DNA of 64,000 nucleotides from Streptomyces tsukubensis (GTDB taxonomy: Bacteria > Actinomycetota > Actinomycetes > Streptomycetales > Streptomycetaceae), in NCBI RefSeq assembly GCF_009296025.1, contig NZ_CP045178.1, positions 3,782,001 to 3,846,000 of the forward strand, in the 5' to 3' direction. This document shows, piece by piece, positions 1 through 9,102 of the stretch. The first letter of the stretch is position 1, and each line of letters starts with the position of its first letter. Position numbers and translations under genes: made by a program. The notes under the pieces were generated by a model. The model saw nothing but the letters and a program-made list of their open reading frames with translations. It was not told where the DNA came from and ran no database searches.

Positions 1-316
1 GCACCTCGAAGCCGGCCAGATCGAATTCCGGGCCCGCGTCGGCCATGACCACTCCCGTGGCGCCGGGGGCGGGACCCGCGACGGCGACCGTCTGCTCGTC
101 TTCGAGGTCGAGGCGTGGTCCCGGGCGGGCGACCGCTGGGCCGAGTTCCTCTACAGCCGGCTTCGTGTCGCCAAGGAGATCCAGCTCAACATGTGGGTGC
201 ACTTCTGTCTGCGGGCCGCGGCCATCGCCGGGGGCAAGCCGCGTGGTGGTGTCACCATCGAGACGCGCAGCATCCCCGCGTCGCACTGCCGGGAAGCTCC
301 CGCGGGACAGGGGTGA
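1..316 (+). CDS. DUF1990 (UPF0548) family protein, 3' end only
   Basis: This is the C-terminal ~104 residues of a protein whose start lies outside the window; reading begins in frame at base 2 and stops with TGA. The visible part opens with HLEAGQIEFR and continues to a charged segment DRLLVFEVEAWSR and YSRLRVAKEIQ, which is the conserved end of the DUF1990 family. The molecular role of this family is not established. It points toward the CPBP protease gene on the opposite strand, so the two are convergent. Confidence 0.75.
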   Translation, partial: HLEAGQIEFRARVGHDHSRGAGGGTRDGDRLLVFEVEAWSRAGDRWAEFLYSRLRVAKEIQLNMWVHFCLRAAAIAGGKPRGGVTIETRSIPASHCREAPAGQG

Positions 317-395
317 CGGTCGCTTTCCCTTCCACCGACCGGGCGGGCCCCCTCCACAGAGGAGACGGCCCGCTCGTGTGACGCTGCTGCCTCGG

Positions 396-1346
396 TCAGC
401 GCGGGAGCGGACCGGGTGACGGGTTGCCTGGCCGGTCGGGCGTCAGACCGGATTGCTTCGGACGGCCGTCGGCCTCCGCGACGACGGTCGGTGTGCCCGT
501 CGGGGAGCCCGAGGGGGAGGCGGCCGACCGGCGGCCGGTGGCCAGGAGCACCGTCACGACGGCCGCCTGAACCCCGATGATCAGGGCCTGTGTCACAGGG
601 CTGTGCACGTCCAGCAGGATCATGGTCGTGTTGACCGCGAAGTGCACGGCGATCGAGGCGACCACACCGGCGCGTTCGTAGGCGCTGCTGACCAGCATGG
701 CCATCGGGATGTTGCTGACGGCGAAGAGCACACCGCCCGGGGAGGCGAGGCCGAGCCCGTTCTGCACGGTCCCGTCGATGAAGAACAGCGGCAGGTGCCA
801 GACGGCCCAGATCACGCCCAGCGTCAGGCCGATCCGGAAGCGGCCCATCGTGGCGCGCATCCTCGGGTAGGCGGTGCCGCGCCAGCCGGGCTCCTCCGAC
901 AACGGGCCGGAGAGCAGCATGCTGACCAGGAACGCCGCGGGCCCACCCATGCTCTTCATGGCGTCCTCTGCGCCCTCCCAGCTCAACGCGGGGTCGCCCG
1001 CCGCGTGCCCCAACACGGCCGCGCCCAGCACGGTCGCCGACGCCAGCACCATCAGCGGCGGCGTCCACAGCAGGGCTGTGGCCGCCCGGAACCGGACCGC
1101 GTGCGCGGGGACGGGTTCACCGCGGCGTCGGCGGCGGATCCGAATGACAAGGGCGCCTATCAGTGGGCCGAAGGCGCCGAACAGGAAGGGGACGTAGGCA
1201 GGTTCGCCGTTCGCCGCGGGCCCGCCGATGCCCATCGCCGCGCCCCAGGAGCCCCAGCTCACGGCGAAGGCGACGCCGAGGAAGAGGAGCAGATCGCTTC
1301 GGGTGCGGTCGGGGGCGGGGCGTGCTGGCGCGAATGAGGTGGGCAT
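396..1346 (-). CDS. CPBP family intramembrane glutamic protease
   Basis: The 316-residue product is a multi-pass membrane protein of the CPBP (Abi/Rce1-like) family. It shows the family motif EEPGWRG around residue 150, then WAVWHLPLFF with the conserved histidine, and a later HFAVN segment. These Glu and His residues form the active site in this family. The ATG was chosen because GAAGGACG lies just upstream; the open frame extends about 96 codons further but that stretch is repetitive and unlikely to be coding. The C-terminal ~45 residues are a low-complexity polar tail. The substrate is unknown. Confidence 0.82.
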   Translation of the reverse strand: MPTSFAPARPAPDRTRSDLLLFLGVAFAVSWGSWGAAMGIGGPAANGEPAYVPFLFGAFGPLIGALVIRIRRRRRGEPVPAHAVRFRAATALLWTPPLMVLASATVLGAAVLGHAAGDPALSWEGAEDAMKSMGGPAAFLVSMLLSGPLSEEPGWRGTAYPRMRATMGRFRIGLTLGVIWAVWHLPLFFIDGTVQNGLGLASPGGVLFAVSNIPMAMLVSSAYERAGVVASIAVHFAVNTTMILLDVHSPVTQALIIGVQAAVVTVLLATGRRSAASPSGSPTGTPTVVAEADGRPKQSGLTPDRPGNPSPGPLPR

Positions 1347-1506
1347 GCCAAATCGTCCTTCGTCGAGTCCACGTGTCCGTGGGCGATTACGTGTGTGGGT
1401 GGCGGGACGGGCGGGCATCACGGCGCGGTGCGCGCAGCGCGATGCGCGGCGCGCCTCACGGAGCGGCGCGCATGGCGCAGCGGCACGGGCCGCCGGGACG
1501 GAGCCG

Positions 1507-1560
1507 GTGGCGCGGACCGGTGGCGCGAAGGCTGTGGCGCGGACCGGTGGCGCGAAGGCT
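1507..1560. repeat. 27-bp tandem duplication plus 9-bp array
   Basis: Two identical 27-bp copies beginning GTGGCGCGGACCGG lie upstream of the CPBP protease start. A second array of four 9-bp units (AGGTAGTGG/AGGTAGTAG) follows at 1681-1716, just before the end of the hydrolase gene. No gene is seen between 1347 and 1753. Confidence 0.9.
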
Positions 1561-1753
1561 GTGGTGCAAAGGCCGAGGTGCGGAGCCGCCCCAAGTAGGC
1601 CCAGGCTGGGCCGAGTTGACTTACGTCGGCCCAAGTCGACTCAAGCCAACCCGGCGTACGTGAGGTGCCCCGGTCTGTGGAGGTAGTGGAGGTAGTAGAG
1701 GTAGTAGAGGTAGTGGTCGTCGGTGCGTGTCGGCGGCGAGGCGCGCCCGCAGG

Positions 1754-2686
1754 TCAGGAGGGGTGCGTCGCTCCCTCGGCGGTGGTCGCCCGCGGGGCCG
1801 CGTCAAGGTGGAGGGTGAGCCAGGAGGCGACGCGCGCGAGGAGGTCGGGGTCGACCGGTTCGCGCAGGACGCGACGGTAGGCACCAAGGGTGGGCCGCCC
1901 GGCGACACGGCGCAGTACGTGCGTGAGACCGGCGATCCGGTGGGTCTCGGCCCCACCGGGCACGAGCCGTTCGATCACGTCGAGGTCGGCGGGGTCGACC
2001 TGGATGTCCTTGTCGCCGGTGATGGCCAGGACAGGACCGCGGACGGCGGCGAGGTCGTCCCGGCTGTCATGGACGATCATCTCGCGCATCCAGCGGGCGT
2101 TGACCGGGGCACCGGCGATACGCGCCACATCCGTCCGGGTCTTCTTGACGCGGGCGAGGAACGCGCTGCCCAGCGCTCCCAGCGGGCGCCTGAGGAGCCG
2201 GACGGGCAGGGGCATGGTGCTGACGACGGACCGGCCCTGCCAGCGGAAGGCTTCCTCGCCGAGGTTGGCGAAGCCGGCCAGCAGCACCACCGCCCGCACC
2301 TCCGTCCGCGCGGCGAGGGTCATGGCGTGCACGGCGCCCTCGCTGTGACCGATGACGCCGACCGCGTCGGTACGGACGTCGGGGCGGGCGGCCAGGGCAC
2401 GCAGCGCCGCTTCGGCGTCCTTGCGGTTGTCGGCGAAGCCGTAGGCCCGCCAGTCGCCCGGGGTGGAGCCGACACCGCGCCGGTCGTACCGCAGCGTGGC
2501 GATCCCCGACGCCGCGAGGGCCTCGGCCACCGGTCGGCCCAGGTCCATCATCAGTTTGGGAGTGTTGCCGTCGCGGTCCAGGGGTCCCGAACCGTGCAGC
2601 AGTAGGACGGCAGGGTGCGGAGAGGGTCCGTCCGGCAGGGTCAGGGTGCCGGCCAGCGGGGTCCCGTCGTCCGCGGCAACCGTCAT
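1754..2686 (-). CDS. alpha/beta hydrolase (serine hydrolase / dienelactone-type)
   Basis: This 310-residue protein has an alpha/beta-hydrolase fold: oxyanion HGSGPLDRDG near residue 31, nucleophile elbow GHSEG with Ser ~115, a GDKDIQVDP acid segment and GLTHVL with the likely catalytic His. The closest general class is the peptidase S9-like or acyl-hydrolase group; the substrate cannot be told. The start is uncertain: an in-frame GTG ten codons upstream is possible. It is divergent from the HTH regulator with an 80-bp gap, so that regulator is the obvious candidate to control it. Confidence 0.8.
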   Translation of the reverse strand: MTVAADDGTPLAGTLTLPDGPSPHPAVLLLHGSGPLDRDGNTPKLMMDLGRPVAEALAASGIATLRYDRRGVGSTPGDWRAYGFADNRKDAEAALRALAARPDVRTDAVGVIGHSEGAVHAMTLAARTEVRAVVLLAGFANLGEEAFRWQGRSVVSTMPLPVRLLRRPLGALGSAFLARVKKTRTDVARIAGAPVNARWMREMIVHDSRDDLAAVRGPVLAITGDKDIQVDPADLDVIERLVPGGAETHRIAGLTHVLRRVAGRPTLGAYRRVLREPVDPDLLARVASWLTLHLDAAPRATTAEGATHPS

Positions 2687-2765
2687 GTCGATGTCGGGCA
2701 AGGCTCCGCCTCTCACGATTACTCTCAACTCCGAGAACGGTATCAGATGTGAGATTGTAAAAAGC

Positions 2766-3329
2766 ATGGCCACCGCGAACCTCCTCCTCCACCCCGTCCG
2801 GATGCGCATCCTGCAGGCTCTGGTCGGAGCCGGTGAGTTGACCAACGCGCAGCTGCGCGACCGGCTGCCCGATGTGTCACCGGCGAGCATGTACCGGCAC
2901 GTCGGCACCCTCACTCAGGCGGGCATCCTCGAAGTGGTGCACGAAAGACGCGTGCGCGGCACCGTCGAGCGCAGTTACCGGGTCCGCCAGGACGAGGCCC
3001 TCGTCGACGAGGACGCCCGCACCACCATGACCAAGGACGACCACCGGCAGGCCTTCACCATCTTCACCGGGGCGATGCTGGCGGACTTCGACCGCTACCT
3101 CGCGCGCGAGAACGCCGAACCCGCCCGCGAGGGCGTCCTTTACCGGCAGGGCGCGGTGTGGGCCACGCCCGAGGAGTTCACGGAACTGGTGGAGGAACTG
3201 GAGGCCACGATCGCCCGCCGCACCCACCACGACGCCGGCGACGGCCGCGTGCGGCACATCATCAGCCTCGCCCTGGTACCGGACACGGCCGTCGAGGCGG
3301 ACACACAGGAGGGCGATCCCGCCCCTTAG
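2766..3329 (+). CDS. ArsR-like winged-helix transcriptional regulator
   Basis: The 187-residue protein begins MATANLLLHPVRMRIL and has an N-terminal winged helix-turn-helix (residues ~8-90; recognition helix around SPASMYRHVGTL). A C-terminal helical region contains EELEATIARR. The layout fits the ArsR/HTH_20 group that often sits beside hydrolases or transporters. No clear ribosome site precedes the ATG, so the mRNA may have a very short leader. It is divergently placed to the alpha/beta hydrolase. The stop codon lies within a copy of a dispersed AGGGGTCCTTGC-type element. Confidence 0.82.
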   Translation: MATANLLLHPVRMRILQALVGAGELTNAQLRDRLPDVSPASMYRHVGTLTQAGILEVVHERRVRGTVERSYRVRQDEALVDEDARTTMTKDDHRQAFTIFTGAMLADFDRYLARENAEPAREGVLYRQGAVWATPEEFTELVEELEATIARRTHHDAGDGRVRHIISLALVPDTAVEADTQEGDPAP

Positions 3330-3357
3330 GGGTCCTTGCAATATGGGCGCCCGAGCC
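3326..3357 (+). repeat. Dispersed AGGGGTCCTTGC/ATATGGGCGCCC element, copy 1
   Basis: The stretch AGGGGTCCTTGCAATATG followed by GGCGCCCGAG overlaps the stop codon of the regulator. A near-identical copy occurs inverted at 50756-50790, and partial copies at 18778-18806, 49731-49742 and 50709-50722. The remainder of the intergenic space to 3671 holds no gene, only the gpmA terminator. Confidence 0.65.
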
Positions 3358-3620
3358 GCGAGGGCCGGCACCGCACCTCGCGGCGTTACCGAAAAGCTTC
3401 TCTTTAAGTTCCACTACGAGGTTCACATACAGGGTTCCAGGCCGGAATGCGCGACAGAAGATCAGCCGCACCACCCCAGGTCGGTCCCATGCCGCGCACG
3501 TCCCCTCAGCCCAACTGCGGTCTGAGGTGAACACGCTCGGCGGGTGGGTCGGGCACCTTCGAAACCTCGTCCGGAGTTCCGTCGTCTGCGACGGCCCAGG
3601 CACCGCCCCAGCTCACGGAA

Positions 3621-3659
3621 AAGCCCCCTCCTGACGGCAAAACCGCAGGCAGGGGGCTT
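3621..3659 (-). terminator. Intrinsic terminator of gpmA
   Basis: An inverted repeat with arms AAGCCCCCT...AGGGGGCTT, extended by CCTG/CAGG pairs, lies 13 bp beyond the phosphoglycerate mutase stop codon. It is followed on the minus strand by TTTTCC. This is a typical Rho-independent terminator. Confidence 0.85.
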
Positions 3660-3671
3660 CTTCGGCTCTGC

Positions 3672-4433
3672 TTACTTCTTCTTGCCCTGGTTCTTGACCG
3701 CCTCGATCGAAGCCTTGGCGGCCTCCGGGTCGAGGTACGTGCCGCCCTTCTTGACCGGGCGGAAGTCCGCGTCCAGCTCGTAGGCGAGCGGGATGCCGGT
3801 CGGGATGTTCAGGCCCGAGATCTCCGCGTCCGAGATGCCGTCGAGGTGCTTGACCAGGGCGCGCAGGCTGTTGCCGTGGGCGGCGATCAGGACCGTGCGG
3901 CCGGTCAGCAGGTCGGGGACGACGCTGTCGTACCAGTAAGGGAGCATGCGGACGACGACGTCCTTCAGGCACTCCGTCTTCGGGCGCAGCTCGGAGGGGA
4001 TCGTCGCGTAGCGCGGGTCGTCGCTCTGGGAGAACTCCGAGCCGTCCGCCAGCTCCGGCGGCGGCACGTCGTAGGACCTGCGCCACTCCATGAACTGCTC
4101 CTCGCCGAACTCGGCGAGCGTCTGGGCCTTGTCCTTGCCCTGGAGCGCCCCGTAGTGCCGCTCGTTCAGGCGCCACGAACGCTCGACCGGGATCCACAGG
4201 CGGTCGGCTGCCTCAAGGGCGAGCTGCGCGGTGCGGATCGCGCGCTTCTGCACCGAGGTGTGCACGATGTCGGGCAGCAGGCCGGCGTCCTTCATCAGCT
4301 CACCGCCGCGGACCGCCTCCTTCTCGCCCTTCGCCGTGAGGTTGACGTCCACCCAGCCGGTGAACAGGTTCTTCTCGTTCCACTCGCTCTCGCCGTGGCG
4401 GAGGAGGATCAGCTTGTACGGTGCGTCGGCCAT
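3672..4433 (-). CDS. gpmA: 2,3-bisphosphoglycerate-dependent phosphoglycerate mutase
   Basis: The 253-residue enzyme interconverts 3- and 2-phosphoglycerate in glycolysis in the cytosol. The N-terminal [18 protein letters not shown] holds the phosphorylated His; [16 protein letters not shown] and [11 protein letters not shown] are the other family signatures, and the length is standard for dPGM. The ATG is followed by [13 protein letters not shown], as in other streptomycetes. The gene stands alone with its own terminator and is divergent from the MFS transporter. Identification is secure. Confidence 0.97.
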   Translation of the reverse strand: MADAPYKLILLRHGESEWNEKNLFTGWVDVNLTAKGEKEAVRGGELMKDAGLLPDIVHTSVQKRAIRTAQLALEAADRLWIPVERSWRLNERHYGALQGKDKAQTLAEFGEEQFMEWRRSYDVPPPELADGSEFSQSDDPRYATIPSELRPKTECLKDVVVRMLPYWYDSVVPDLLTGRTVLIAAHGNSLRALVKHLDGISDAEISGLNIPTGIPLAYELDADFRPVKKGGTYLDPEAAKASIEAVKNQGKKK

Positions 4434-4669
4434 ACCCCGAGCGTAATCCAAGCCCCCTTGGCGCCGCGCTTTCGGGCCCGTGGGAGCCCGCCCCGCCCCG
4501 GCCCCGACGCCTCGACCGACGGCCCGCGTCAATCGAGTGGCCCGGCTGATCATCGGGCTCGTAACGTGTGCTCGTCACCAGAGCCACTTACGCGGCGATA
4601 GCGCGTACGCGGCGGATCCATCACTTGTGCACGCGGAGCGCGCGTGCCGGGGAGAACGGGGAGAGCGCG

Positions 4670-5968
4670 ATGTCTGTCGCCGCCGTAGGCCGAGCAGCGC
4701 GGGAGAGTTTCGCCGGGTTGCCGCGCGCGTTCTGGTGGCTGTGGCTCAGCACCCTCGTCAACCGGCTGGGCGGCTTCGTCGCCACCTTCATGGCGCTCTA
4801 CCTGACCCTCGACCGCGGCTACTCAGCCTCGTACGCGGGGCTCGTCGCCGCCCTGCACGGCCTCGGCGGCGTCCTGTCGACGCTGGTCGCGGGGGTGCTC
4901 ACCGACCGGCTCGGGCGGCGGCCGACGATGATGATCGCCCAGTCGGCGACCGCGGTGACCGTGGCGCTGCTCGGGTTCATGGTCGATCCGCTGGCCATCG
5001 CGGGGGTCGCCTTCCTCGTGGGCATGGCGTCCAACGCCTCCCGGCCCGCCGTACAGGCGATGATGGCCGACATCGTGCGCCCGGAGGACCGCGTCCGCGC
5101 CTTCTCCCTCAATTACTGGGCCGTCAACCTCGGCTTCGCCGTCTCATCGATCGGCGCCGGTTTCGTCGCCCAGTACAGCTATCTCGCCGGTTTCCTCGGT
5201 GAGGCCGTGATGACCATGGCCTGCGCGATCGTCGTCTTCCTCAAACTGCCCGAGTCCCGTCCCGAGCGCACCGCGCGGGAGCGGGCCGCCGAGCCGGACA
5301 TCGGGCTGTTCTCCGTACTGCGCGACAAGCGGTTCATGGGCGTCGTCGGCCTGTCCTTCCTGGTGGCCGTCGTCTTCCAGCAGGGGTTCGTGGGGCTGCC
5401 CATCGCCATGGGCACGGCCGGGTTCAGCCCTGCCGACTACGGGCTCGCGGCCGGTGTCAACGGGCTACTCGTCGTGGTGCTCCAGATCCCCGTCACCCGG
5501 TTCATCGAACACCGCGACCCGCGCCGGCTCCTCGTCATCTCGTCCGTCCTCGCCGGTTACGGCTTCGGGCTCACCGCCTTCGCGGGGTCCATCGGCGTCT
5601 TCATGCTGACCGTCTGCGTGTGGACGCTCGCCGAGATCGTCAACGCCCCCACCCAGACCGGCCTCGTCGTCCGGCTCTCTCCCGTCCACGGCCGAGGCCG
5701 CTACCAGGGCGTGTACTCACTGTCGTGGGCGGTCGCCGCGCTCGTGGCGCCCCTGATGTCCGGCGTCATCATCGACCGCCTCGGCGCGGCCTGGCTGTGG
5801 GGGCTGTGCGCCCTCGTCGGTACGGCGGCGGGGATCGGTTACGCGCTGCTCATGCGGGGGCTGCCCAGGGGGGCCGAGGAGATAGTCGTACGGAGGCCGC
5901 GCCAAGAGAGGACGCGGGCTCCCACCTCCGGGGCGGCGCCCGCGCCCGACTCGGCGAACCCGCGCTGA
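4670..5968 (+). CDS. MFS transporter
   Basis: This 432-residue integral membrane protein has about 12 hydrophobic segments and the MFS motif A GVLTDRLGRRP between helices 2 and 3. A basic, proline-rich C-terminal tail is probably cytoplasmic. Family membership suggests proton-coupled export of a small molecule, but no substrate signature is visible. The ATG has GGGGAGA upstream. It is divergent from gpmA and convergent with the SRPBCC gene, with only ~30 bp between stops. Confidence 0.88.
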   Translation: MSVAAVGRAARESFAGLPRAFWWLWLSTLVNRLGGFVATFMALYLTLDRGYSASYAGLVAALHGLGGVLSTLVAGVLTDRLGRRPTMMIAQSATAVTVALLGFMVDPLAIAGVAFLVGMASNASRPAVQAMMADIVRPEDRVRAFSLNYWAVNLGFAVSSIGAGFVAQYSYLAGFLGEAVMTMACAIVVFLKLPESRPERTARERAAEPDIGLFSVLRDKRFMGVVGLSFLVAVVFQQGFVGLPIAMGTAGFSPADYGLAAGVNGLLVVVLQIPVTRFIEHRDPRRLLVISSVLAGYGFGLTAFAGSIGVFMLTVCVWTLAEIVNAPTQTGLVVRLSPVHGRGRYQGVYSLSWAVAALVAPLMSGVIIDRLGAAWLWGLCALVGTAAGIGYALLMRGLPRGAEEIVVRRPRQERTRAPTSGAAPAPDSANPR

Positions 5969-5997
5969 CACCCACCGGCACGCGGTGGCCCCCGGCG

Positions 5998-6444
5998 TCA
6001 GACCGTCCCCTCCGGCGCGTCCGGTGTCCGTGCTGTCGCCAGTGCCTGGAGGCCGGGGGCGAACGTTCCCTCCGCGAACGCCTTCCGCATCGCCTCGCCG
6101 TCGCCCTCCGTCGGTACGAACGTCGCCGACCAGCGCACCCGCGCCCCCTCCTGCTCGGGCTCCACGGTGATCCGCGCGAGGTGGTCCCTGAGGGGGAAAT
6201 CGTGGTCGCCGAGGCGGTAGCGCAAGGTCATGGTGGCGGGGTCGGAGTCGACCAGTTCCTCAGTGACCCGGCCACCGCCCTCCGTACGCACCTCACGCAC
6301 CCCGCCCGCCACCAGGTCGCTCGACGTGATCAGCGGATGCCAGGCGGCCAGTCCGTCGAAATCGGCGACGATCTCCCAGATTTCGTCGGCGCGACGGGCG
6401 ATCCACGCTTCTGCCACGGCCTCGACGGGCTCCACAGTCGCCAT
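5998..6444 (-). CDS. SRPBCC family (polyketide cyclase/START-like) protein
   Basis: The 148-residue protein begins with ATVEPVEAVAEAWIA and has the pattern of a START-like helix-grip fold: IWEIVADFDGLAAWHPLI near residues 25-45 and a long C-terminal helix EAMRKAFAEGTFAPGLQAL. Such proteins bind hydrophobic ligands in a cavity; the ligand is unknown. It stands alone with a degenerate 15-bp repeat array directly upstream. Confidence 0.85.
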   Translation of the reverse strand: MATVEPVEAVAEAWIARRADEIWEIVADFDGLAAWHPLITSSDLVAGGVREVRTEGGGRVTEELVDSDPATMTLRYRLGDHDFPLRDHLARITVEPEQEGARVRWSATFVPTEGDGEAMRKAFAEGTFAPGLQALATARTPDAPEGTV

Positions 6445-6485
6445 CGGTGCTCCTCACGGGGGTCACGGTGCTCGGGGTCACGGTG

Positions 6486-6560
6486 CTCGGGCCCGGGGTG
6501 TTCAGGCCCGGGATGTTCGGGCCCGAGGAGTTCGGGCCCGGGGTGTTCGGGCCCGAGGAG
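6486..6560. repeat. Five 15-bp tandem units upstream of SRPBCC gene
   Basis: Five imperfect copies of TTCGGGCCCGRGGWG run end to end; each unit contains the palindrome CGGGCCCG. The 6445-6941 interval has no convincing gene. It also holds the TGAAC-AGC-GTTCA palindrome listed separately. Confidence 0.88.
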
Positions 6561-6824
6561 TTCGCGTTGCTCGGGTCCGCGGGGTATGCCCGCATCCGGC
6601 CGATTCTCGCGGTCGGATTGCGTAACTTACTCCGCGGCCCGGCCTCAGCGGCCGAGCCCTCGCTGTGCCTCGTACAAGTTCACCGGTCGGACCCCGTCCG
6701 GATCGCCGTCCCGCTCCATTCGGCTGTGCGACTCGGGAAGGGAACGCCGTCGTGGCCCTTGTCGAGCTTGTCGAGCAGGTGCCGTGCTCCGTCGCACGGC
6801 GAACGCCGCTCCCACATGCGTATA

Positions 6825-6837
6825 TGAACAGCGTTCA
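6825..6837. promoter_or_regulatory. Operator-like palindrome TGAACAGCGTTCA
   Basis: TGAAC-AGC-GTTCA is a perfect 5-3-5 inverted repeat within an AT-richer stretch (TATATGAACA), typical of a TetR- or GntR-type operator. No intact gene starts next to it, so its target is unclear. Confidence 0.3.
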
Positions 6838-6941
6838 CGTAAGTGTGCGAGGTGGGCGTGAGCATGCCACGGAGCCGAGGAGCAGGGCCGGGGTGAGGCA
6901 GGGGTGAGGCGAGGCGGGGAGCGCCGGGGGCGGAGTCCCGC

Positions 6942-7454
6942 TCAGGGGCCTTCTGGTGATCGCGACGGCTTCGCCGCCCCGGTGAGGTGCGTGAACGCGT
7001 CCAAGTTCCGTGTCGGCTCCCCGCGCGAGACGCGCCACGCGTACTCCTTGCGGATCGCGCTCGCGAAGCCCAGCTCAAGGAGGGTGTTGAAACTCCCGTC
7101 GGCCGCTTCCAGCACCGAGCCGAGCAGCCTGTCGATCTCCTCGGGGACCACCGCGGCCAGCGGCAGCTTTCCCGTGAGGTAGATGTCGCCGAGCGGGTCG
7201 ATGGCGTAACTCACGCCGTAGAGCTTGAGGTTGCGTTCGAGGAGCCAGCGGTGGACGGCCTCGTGGTTCTCGTCGGGGTGGCGGACGACAAAGGCGTTGA
7301 GCGAGAGCGAGTGTCTGCCGACGATGAGGGAGAGCGTCGTGGAGAGCTTGCGGGTGCCGGGGAGTTTGACCACGTAACTGCCGGGCGCCGGACTCTCCCA
7401 CTCCAGGTCGGCGCCGGTCAGGAACTCCTCCAGGACCGCCGGTGCGTCAGCCAT
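6942..7454 (-). CDS. YbjN domain-containing protein
   Basis: The 170-residue protein matches the actinobacterial YbjN family (TY3-like sensory transduction regulator fold): [19 protein letters not shown] near the N terminus and [14 protein letters not shown] in the middle. Its biochemical role is not known. The start codon overlaps the 3' end of mshA by 8 bp, so translation is probably coupled and the two share an mRNA. This gene pair is a standard streptomycete arrangement. Confidence 0.88.
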   Translation of the reverse strand: MADAPAVLEEFLTGADLEWESPAPGSYVVKLPGTRKLSTTLSLIVGRHSLSLNAFVVRHPDENHEAVHRWLLERNLKLYGVSYAIDPLGDIYLTGKLPLAAVVPEEIDRLLGSVLEAADGSFNTLLELGFASAIRKEYAWRVSRGEPTRNLDAFTHLTGAAKPSRSPEGP

Positions 7455-8796
7455 GGTGCGAGCGTACGCGACGGCGCCGTTCGGCCACGGCGGCGGCGTA
7501 GACCTCCGAGGTGGCGGAGGCCGACGTGTCCCAGCCGAAGGAGAGGGCGTGGCGGGCAGCCGCCTCGCCCATCCTGTCGGTGAGCGTGTGGTCGTCGGCG
7601 AACCGGCGCAGGGCCCGCGCGTAGTCGGCGGGTTCGTGGCCGTCGATGAGGAAGCCGCTGACCCCTTCGCGCACCGCTACGGGCAGCCCGCCGACGGAGG
7701 CCGCGATCACCGGCGTACCCGCCGCCTGTGCCTCTATCGCGACCAGCCCGAAGGATTCGCTGTACGAGGGCATGACCAGGACGGACGCGGCCCTGAACCA
7801 GTCCGCGAGCCTGTCCTGCCCCACCGGCGGCTGGAACCGTGTCACATCGGAGACCCCGAGCCGCGCCGCCAGCTTCTGGAGCCGCTCGGGCTTGGCCAGC
7901 CCGCTGCCGCTCGGGCCGCCGACGACCGGCACGACGAGCCGTGAGCGGAGTTCCGGGCGTTCGTCCAGGAGGACGGCGACGGCGCGCAGCAGGATGTCCG
8001 GGGCCTTGAGGGGCTGGATACGGCCGGCGAAGAGCGGTATGAGCGCGTCCTGCGGCAGCCCGAGCCGTTCGCGGGCCGCCGCGCGGCCGTCCGCGGGGCG
8101 GAACCGGTCGAGGTTCACGCCGGGGTGGACGACGGCGACCCGTCCGGGGTCCGCCTCGTAGTGGCGGACGAGTTCCGCGGCTTCCTCGTCCGTGTTGGCG
8201 ATGAGCCGGTCGGAGGCCCGCACGACCTGCGTCTCGCCGATGACGCGCCCGGCGGGTTCCGGTGTGTCGCCGGCCGCGAGCGAGGCGTTCTTGACCTTGG
8301 CCATGGTGTGCATGGCGTGTACCAAGGGCACGCCCCAGCGTTCCGCGGCGAGCCAGCCGACGTGGCCGCTCAGCCAGTAGTGCGAGTGCACGAGGTCGTA
8401 GTAGCCGGGTTTGTGTCCCGCCCACGCCCGCATCACGCCGTGCGTGAAGGCACAGAGCTGGGCGGGCAGGTCCTCTTTGTTGAGCCCTTCGTAGGGACCC
8501 GCGTCCACATGGCGTACGAGGACGCCGGGCGAGAGTTCCACGCTGGGCGGCAGGGCGCCGACGGTGGCCCGCGTGAAGATCTCGACCTCGATGTTGATCG
8601 CGGCGAGGCGTTTGGCCAGCTCCACGATGTAGACGTTCATGCCGCCCGCGTCGCCCGTGCCCGGCTGGTGCAGCGGCGAGGTGTGCACGCTGAGCATGGC
8701 CACCCTGCGCGGCTGCTTGCGGTTGCCGCCCGGCAGCCGGAGCCGGGACGGGGATGTCGGTGAACGGAGCCCGAGCCTGGACACGTACTGGCTCAC
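7447..8796 (-). CDS. mshA: D-inositol-3-phosphate glycosyltransferase (mycothiol synthesis)
   Basis: MshA transfers N-acetylglucosamine from UDP-GlcNAc to 1L-inositol-1-phosphate, the first step of mycothiol synthesis. The 449-residue GT4 protein has a [14 protein letters not shown] acceptor-site motif near residue 50, the [11 protein letters not shown] region, and the retaining-glycosyltransferase motif ESFGLVAIE with [11 protein letters not shown] near residue 375. The GTG start is supported by GGAAGGACC upstream. It is followed by an overlapping YbjN gene. A candidate SigR-type promoter lies about 65 bp upstream, in line with the thiol-stress role of the pathway. Confidence 0.96.
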   Translation of the reverse strand: MSQYVSRLGLRSPTSPSRLRLPGGNRKQPRRVAMLSVHTSPLHQPGTGDAGGMNVYIVELAKRLAAINIEVEIFTRATVGALPPSVELSPGVLVRHVDAGPYEGLNKEDLPAQLCAFTHGVMRAWAGHKPGYYDLVHSHYWLSGHVGWLAAERWGVPLVHAMHTMAKVKNASLAAGDTPEPAGRVIGETQVVRASDRLIANTDEEAAELVRHYEADPGRVAVVHPGVNLDRFRPADGRAAARERLGLPQDALIPLFAGRIQPLKAPDILLRAVAVLLDERPELRSRLVVPVVGGPSGSGLAKPERLQKLAARLGVSDVTRFQPPVGQDRLADWFRAASVLVMPSYSESFGLVAIEAQAAGTPVIAASVGGLPVAVREGVSGFLIDGHEPADYARALRRFADDHTLTDRMGEAAARHALSFGWDTSASATSEVYAAAVAERRRRVRSHHG

Positions 8797-8859
8797 GCGA
8801 GGTCCTTCCTTGCCGCGGGCGCGTCTGGGGAGGGGCCTGACTCCCCTTCCTAGGACCGC

Positions 8860-8886
8860 AACGTCGGAACGGCGCCCCTCATTTCC
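8860..8886 (-). promoter_or_regulatory. Candidate SigR-type promoter of mshA
   Basis: On the minus strand GGAAAT is followed after 18 bases by GTT, close to the SigR consensus GGAAT-N18-GTT. It would start transcription about 60 bases before the GTG of mshA. MshA is known as a SigR-regulon gene in S. coelicolor, which supports the call; the extra A in the -35 box is a mismatch. Confidence 0.4.
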
Positions 8887-9102
8887 TCTTTACCCAATCG
8901 TTGCCAAGGTCCGCTCAACCTTGGACGCCTCGGTGGCCCCGGGGGTCCCTGTAGTGCCGGAGACAGCTCCATCGTCCCGGGCGTGACGGAGCCCCGCACG
9001 CCCACGCGGACGCCCGACCGGGCGGGGCTCGGCCGTGCGGGGCGCACGGGGCGCACGGGGCGCCACTGCGGGGTGGGGGCGAGGTGCGGCGGGTGCCGAG
9101 GC
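8887..9102. other. Intergenic region between mshA and the GH105 gene
   Basis: The whole gap from 8797 to 9102 has no gene. It holds the mshA promoter candidate and a short GCACGGGGC repeat near 9040-9065. Confidence 0.6.
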
